Shown piece by piece: positions 58,723 to 64,000 of a stretch of 64,000 nt of DNA; the stretch's first letter is position 1, and the number at the start of each line of letters is the position of its first letter. The stretch comes from Aspidiotus rigidus (lineage: Eukaryota > Arthropoda > Insecta > Hemiptera > Diaspididae). Under the pieces are notes generated by a model. It made no database searches. It had not been told where the DNA came from and saw nothing but the letters and a program-made list of their open reading frames with translations. A program made the position numbers and the translations under genes. The DNA lies in assembly GCA_035079385.1 (NCBI GenBank), contig JAVHKY010000030.1, positions 2,181,501-2,245,500 on the forward strand, in the 5' to 3' direction.

Positions 58723-61700
58723 CACTAGATCACTAACACAAGCCAATTCAAGCTGATAAGAATCTTTGTTTTTCTCAAAGGAATTCTTATTGGAATGTGT
58801 CAAATCGTGTCCAGGTGCTTGCGTAAGTGTAATTCAGAAAAATCCCTGTAATATACTTTGTATATAAATGAATAACGTAAACCTATAACTGTCTTGTAAC
58901 ATAACTCAAGTGCTCCTTTTGGTTGATCATAATAAATGGTATTTTTGACTAAAATATAGAACCTATAGGAATTTCTTATCATAGAGTACACTACAAACTC
59001 ATTCCTGTGGGGAATTTGAGAGAGCCGAGAGAAAATTCGCATCACATAATGCGGAACCGCAATTACAGTGAGTAACCAGAAAAATGAGGAAATTAAAAAA
59101 AAAAAATCAAAAATACGATTATTTCTGATCATTTTATTCACTTTCTTTTTACTGAAACAAAACAATGAGTAAATATAGGTGATAAAGTACGTACTTACTT
59201 TCACTGACGACAAATTGTAAATGGAGAGAAATGCGACAACACTTTTATCGCAAATAATTTCAATACCAAAAGTAGGTTAGATCGGCGACGTTTGAACGAC
59301 TAGTGTGGTTATCTGATGTGGACAAATACAAACTTGAGAATAGGATCTCCCTCCAGTATAACAAAGGCCCAAGTCTCCTGATCTTTTCAGCTTGACTTAC
59401 ATCACCATTTCTCATCAGCCTAGAGTCAGCTGTTGCTGAATAAAGATGGCTGAATTGAGCCAAAAGCCAGCTAAATTTTTCCAAAAGCTGAAAGCCAAAA
59501 TTTCCAAAGTTGTAAGTTTAAGCCAAAAGTCGAAGCTGAAATTTTTGGCTGCAGGCAGTGCTCTCGCAGTGAATGGTGATGACTGTGCTGTACAAACTAC
59601 AAAGTATAAACAAAGGTACAAAATTCAGTCTATAATCTGTTCAACTCAAGATTGAAAAATTAATGACTTCACTGAATATTAAGAAGTGCTTAGTGTTAGT
59701 GCGTTATCAACACTAATAAGTTGAACGGACTAGGGCGTAGGGGTACTCTAGCGAAACTAGCGGCGCGGCTGTGAGCTGAGTTACTTTGTTTCTTTTAGTT
59801 CCAAGCTGAGGTCCTGAATCTAAACTGAACTTAGTGAACACTGAGTCTCTGATGAAGGTCAGGAGGTGAATTACCTAAGGACTGCAAATTACCTTTTCTT
59901 TTGCAAAAAATGTAAGAATTGCAAATCATGAAGCGGCCCTCAGTCTGCCAATTGTGCACTATTTTTATTTCAAGAAAATTTTCTCATGTAATATTGGAAC
60001 CTAGAGCTCGGATTTTGTAATTAGGTATGCCGTCAAACTGGTGATAATAATCAAAATCATAGTGCAGCAAATTGAAATAGCTCATCAAGTTTCAATGTTT
60101 GGCATGTTACAGATATCTATGTCGAGGAGGATTCAAATATGGATTCCAATGACGCTCCGAAGATGAATTTTAGTACTTATTATCTAATTTCCAGTAGCTC
60201 CTTCTTGTTGTCTGCTGAACCTACGAATCCGTACTTGTGTAACAGACGTCTTACCACATCAAATGAAATCAGCCGTTTCAAAGATATGAAAATTACCAAT
60301 ACCAAAAACTGTCACTGCAGTATCGTATTTCAGGCAAATTTTACGAGTAAGCTGAATTAAAAATACTATCGATTTTTCCAGTCCAAAGGATAATCAACGA
60401 ATTCCACAATCGCCAATTCAGCTGCGATGATTTATAGTCCAAATGAATGCACAGTGTACTGCGCGTATCTCCATGTTTTATTCTAGGTAGTCTGTAGACT
60501 TCACGCTGAAGTATATGTTGATCGCATCACCCGAATTGAAATCAACAAATCTTGGGTTCCAACTCGCTCGACATAAACAGACTATAGATACATTTATTCG
60601 ATAATGGTCCGGTACGTGTATGCGAATCGCTCCGAAACGAGTGTTAGCCTTTTGAAGACGAAAGAAAAATTCTAATGGAAATCAATTATCGTTGAAGCTC
60701 ACGATACGCCTACGTAGACTGGCCCGATTTATTGAAGGATACCGAAACCGAATGATAGCCTGAATTCAACACGATTTGTTATTCGCATCTTCTGAAAAAA
60801 ACTCGTGAATAGGTAAGTATCTACCTACTTATCATGATTTCCTGAGGTACCAGCTTTGTATTCGTGGCAATTTTGAAGAACTAAGTTACCTATTGAACTT
60901 ACGATTTTGTTTTAGTATATTGATTTACCATTCATATATCCTATTAAGTCATCTCACTTCGAGACTAATGGTCTACCTACATTTTTGAAGACAACTTCAA
61001 AATTGAGCGAAACGTTCGATGACCTGCTAGGTACGTAATGATTATCATCAGATATCTACTTGGTATAGTGTGACATTATACTCTATACTCAGACTTCTTG
61101 AAGAATATGAGTGAAATAAATTGCCGGTTGATGGATATAAATATCGTTGTATTCTGTCTATCGGTGTTCTCTACCTTTAGAATTTTCTTTTCAATCGATT
61201 TAGTCATATAATATGACGTAATAATAATATAGTAATAATAATACCTATACAATGATAATAAGTATGATCTGAAGGTTGGAGAAGTCCTTCGTTTAATGTT
61301 ATCTCTCCTTCCTTTTTTTCTTTGATCTAAGCATGATGACCCTGTGGAACCGATAAAGTCGTTTCGTCTCTTGATTTTAATTTTATCAATATTGTCAGGT
61401 GATTCATTCCAGCGGGTGGTAAAACACAATTGCAACTACAGGAGAGGAAGTTCGATCTGATCCTCTTTCTAAGTCTCACTAGCTCTTTGTTCCTTCCTCT
61501 TCTAAATTCACTTTCTCTCTGTTTTTGAGTTAAGATAAAATCCCTGACATTTTTCCATGTCCTTCTAAATAAATCAACCATCCCCAACCCATCTACTCTT
61601 CAATCGATACTTTTCTAAATCCCTTAGGTGACACCACACCCTGATGATATCTTATTTTACTGAAGAAACTTTAGATGATGTACATGACATATGGTTTGAA

Positions 61701-63371
61701 ACGTACTGATTTTTAAGCTCTATTAAAATGGTGGCAAAGCGCTGGGTGATGAGATCAAGCGTCCGAGGTCACACTCAAAGCAGAATGTTGAGAATCCCAC
61801 GACACTTGGAAATTGATTTTGTCCTCGTGTTCTCTGCATAGGTACCTAAATTAGATTGTTCGTTCTTGAATAGAATTGAGAAAGTAAACTATTGGTTTTC
61901 ATTCCTCTTTAACATTTTATTGATGGTAGATCCTTACCAACTATGTGTACCCATACTAATGTTCTCATTGGGACGAGACGCACGAATCTGTTTTAATTAA
62001 CTTAGGATCCTCTCACTCAATCTTGCATTCCATTATATAGACCATTGTGGTTTCTTACGACCTAAAGTTTACAGCTTTCCAGAAAGTCAAATTATTTGAG
62101 CGTTTATTGTTTGGAGGAATTCATTTATATTTTAGTTTCTTCGTGCACTCAAGCACTTACTTCAAACGCGTTCAGACCGAGGAAGTATTGTTCAATCTGG
62201 TTGACAAAATCTGTCGATAGGCTGATTGTTTACTAATATCGTGTTAGTATAATTGCACGTATAATTGTGTATTAACCGCACAAAAAATGCTAAGTTCACC
62301 AAAGCGTAAATAAATCCATATTATTTATTACTCATTGGGAAAATGTGTTGAACGAGAAACATCCAGAAGAAATGCGTGGTGTTGAGTGAAAACAATATTT
62401 TTGTCGCGGTTCGAGTTGATTTTCTTGGGTACTGAAATTCCACGTTTCGTCCGATAACTAGGCTGTTTGTGCGCGCTAAAACTAGAATTGAAAAAAAAAA
62501 ATTATGTATCAGGAGTTGATTGACGGTAAGTTTCCACAGTACCTAGTATGTACTTTATAATACAAAACCAAATTGTAGAATGATCTGCTAAATGTCGACA
62601 GTTATATTTATCCAGATTTGTCTGTGTCTTAAGAATTGAGTACGTCCCCATCTTCTGGTCGCAAATTAAAAACAATTTCCTGTTTTGTTGTTAAAAAAAA
62701 AAAAAAAAATGTATCACATTCTTCACAATAGTATGATTTTCGAAATGATTGTCTAGTATCTTAAAGGTAATTTAGGTCTTGTGAAGGAAGATAGAGAACG
62801 TTAGAACGCAAAATAGTTTGGGGACGATCTACCTAGTGGTCCGTCCGCATTAAAGAGTAAAAGTTGGATTCTTTCTTCATGGGTCATCCACTGCTTTTTT
62901 TGCGTGTGGTATATTTTAGGGGGATTTTCTTCCATGTGACCAACGTGTGAACTCAACTTTTACCTGGTGACTTTTGACTTCCAGTCAATGGTAGCTGAAA
63001 GAAGTACTCGAAATGCCATAGAAACTAGAAAGTATCACGTATACTAGTAATGAGATTAATACAATTTTGCGAAGCCCGTATTGAATTACTAGTGAACATG
63101 CCCCGTAAAATTAAGGAATTAATTTCTCGTGGGGAGTATCACGTATGTAAATATTAAGATACATTATAAAAATTTGCAAACCATATTTTCCTTTCCTATT
63201 CAACAACTTGCCTCGAGTCTGAGTAAGAAGAAGAATCTTTTAGCACCTATCGTTAATTCTTTTGGTCAATTTTCATCTGTCTATCAAGTTACACTAGCTC
63301 GACTTAGCCGAAAATCTACATTTTGAAGCTCTCTCACTATTCAAAAGTGGACCTAATTTATTAATCTGTGG
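58723..63371. other. intergenic, no gene recognised
   Basis: Open frames at 58800-59213, 59446-59655, 60139-60360, 61076-61435 and 61327-61587 were examined. None shows a domain, signal peptide or consistent splicing. A plus-strand stretch at about 63100-63325 (MPRKIKELISRGEYH before GTATGT, and ASSLSKKKNLLAPIVNSFG) has a coding-like look but could not be joined. It may be upstream exons of the edge gene. Confidence 0.35.
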
Positions 63372-63618
63372 ATGTCCCATCCCAAAATGAATCTTATCTC
63401 GATTTTACTCTCTGAAAGTACTTCAAAAATTTGGGATACTTATTTCGAGGTAAAACGCTTAGTTGTGTTTATTATTGAATTATTTTTGTTTATTCTTCTT
63501 TGTTTTCTCTTTGATTAATTTCTGTTTCTTATTACAGGAATCCTCCTTATTTCTTCGGCAGCAGTCAAAAAGAGGTTTTAGTGATGAAAAGTTTGATCGA
63601 TCGTTCATCTCAACAAAA
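63372..63618 (+). CDS. 5' exons of an unrecognised gene, runs off the right edge
   Basis: Exon 63372-63449 (78 nt) begins at an ATG after an in-frame stop and reads MSHPKMNLISILLSESTSKI to WDTYFE, then a GTAAAA donor. Exon 63538-63618 (81 nt) follows a TTACAG acceptor and reads ESSLFLRQQSKRGF to FISTK, then GTGAGT. Both junctions are phase 0. The composition and splice sites look genuine, but the family is not recognised. Later exons would lie beyond the window or were not found in the last 380 bases. Confidence 0.5.
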
Positions 63619-64000
63619 GTGAGTTATTAATCCTATTTTTCCTTGTTTCTTTCTCTTACAATAGAATACGCTGAACAATATATTCTTAGAGCAATTTGTC
63701 TTATGGGAGCGTAGCTTGACTCTTCCTTTGATGCGGTATTTCATAAAATTTTGAAATATGTATGTGTACATTCGAGACTGAATTTTGGTGCAAGCACTCA
63801 TGATGTATGTTGACTCATATCCCGACATGATCACTAGTCGTCCTTTATCCTACTGACAGTGACTCAGTACTTGCTCACAATCTGACGATAATGAGTACAA
63901 TACGTACAGACTGACGATACATACGGATTTATACACCGACGTGTTGTGATTTTATACAATGTGCTTTGAAATTTCGTCTGTACTTATATTGATTGATCTA

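Noticed and set aside
59446..59655. Short ORF with repeated SQK/KLK pattern
   Set aside because: Arises from a short AGCCAAAA-type DNA repeat; no start context or splice support.
1..64000. tRNA, rRNA, CRISPR arrays and bacterial operons
   Set aside because: I looked for cloverleaf B-box patterns, regularly spaced direct repeats and Shine-Dalgarno-led gene runs and found none that hold up.

Overview
This window is a stretch of an arthropod nuclear genome, almost certainly an insect. The bursicon beta (partner of bursicon) gene, the spliced fatty acyl-CoA reductase, the short GT-AG introns and the AT-rich intergenic DNA all point that way. A sap-feeding hemipteran such as a mealybug or scale insect is my best guess, mainly because of the extremely AT-rich nad5-like nuclear mitochondrial insert and the possible wax-related reductase. 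The genus cannot be fixed from the sequence. No prokaryotic features were seen. The genes have small exons, so they were assembled by eye from splice sites, phase continuity and family similarity.

Left third (3.8-28.5 kb): a loose cluster of genes with predicted signal peptides. Two i-type lysozyme genes (3855-8325 and 17373-19606, plus strand) share one exon plan, and both lack the catalytic glutamate. Between them, on the minus strand, is a nine-exon gene for a secreted protein with two gelsolin-like repeats (10859-13864). Then come two tandem minus-strand copies of a LYPLAL1-like alpha/beta hydrolase, each with an N-terminal signal peptide. The right copy (26805-28548) is intact. The left copy (22320-24423) has a GC splice donor, a seven-codon deletion and a one-base frameshift.

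Middle (28.5-44 kb): a THAP zinc-finger gene (31156-32838, plus strand) and the bursicon beta gene (37901-43396, minus strand). The 4.5-kb second intron of the bursicon beta gene holds a Penelope-type GIY-YIG ORF, dispersed repeats and the nad5-like numt.

Right third (44-64 kb): a nest of retrotransposons (44.6-49.8 kb), with a Penelope fragment inside an RNase H-bearing non-LTR element that meets an R1-like element tail to tail. Beyond it are a weak candidate secreted gene, a large inverted duplication (52.6-54.4 kb), a complete eight-exon fatty acyl-CoA reductase gene (55441-58244) and the first exons of an unrecognised gene at the right edge.

The intergenic DNA is rich in small non-autonomous elements: two hAT-like elements with 8-bp target duplications, a long-TIR foldback element, a repeat family ending in GGGAACCTGTTTTAT, and two hairpins 44 kb apart that share a 31-nt loop. 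The palindromes TGACGTCA (12 copies) and TAGGCCTA (7 copies) look strongly over-represented.
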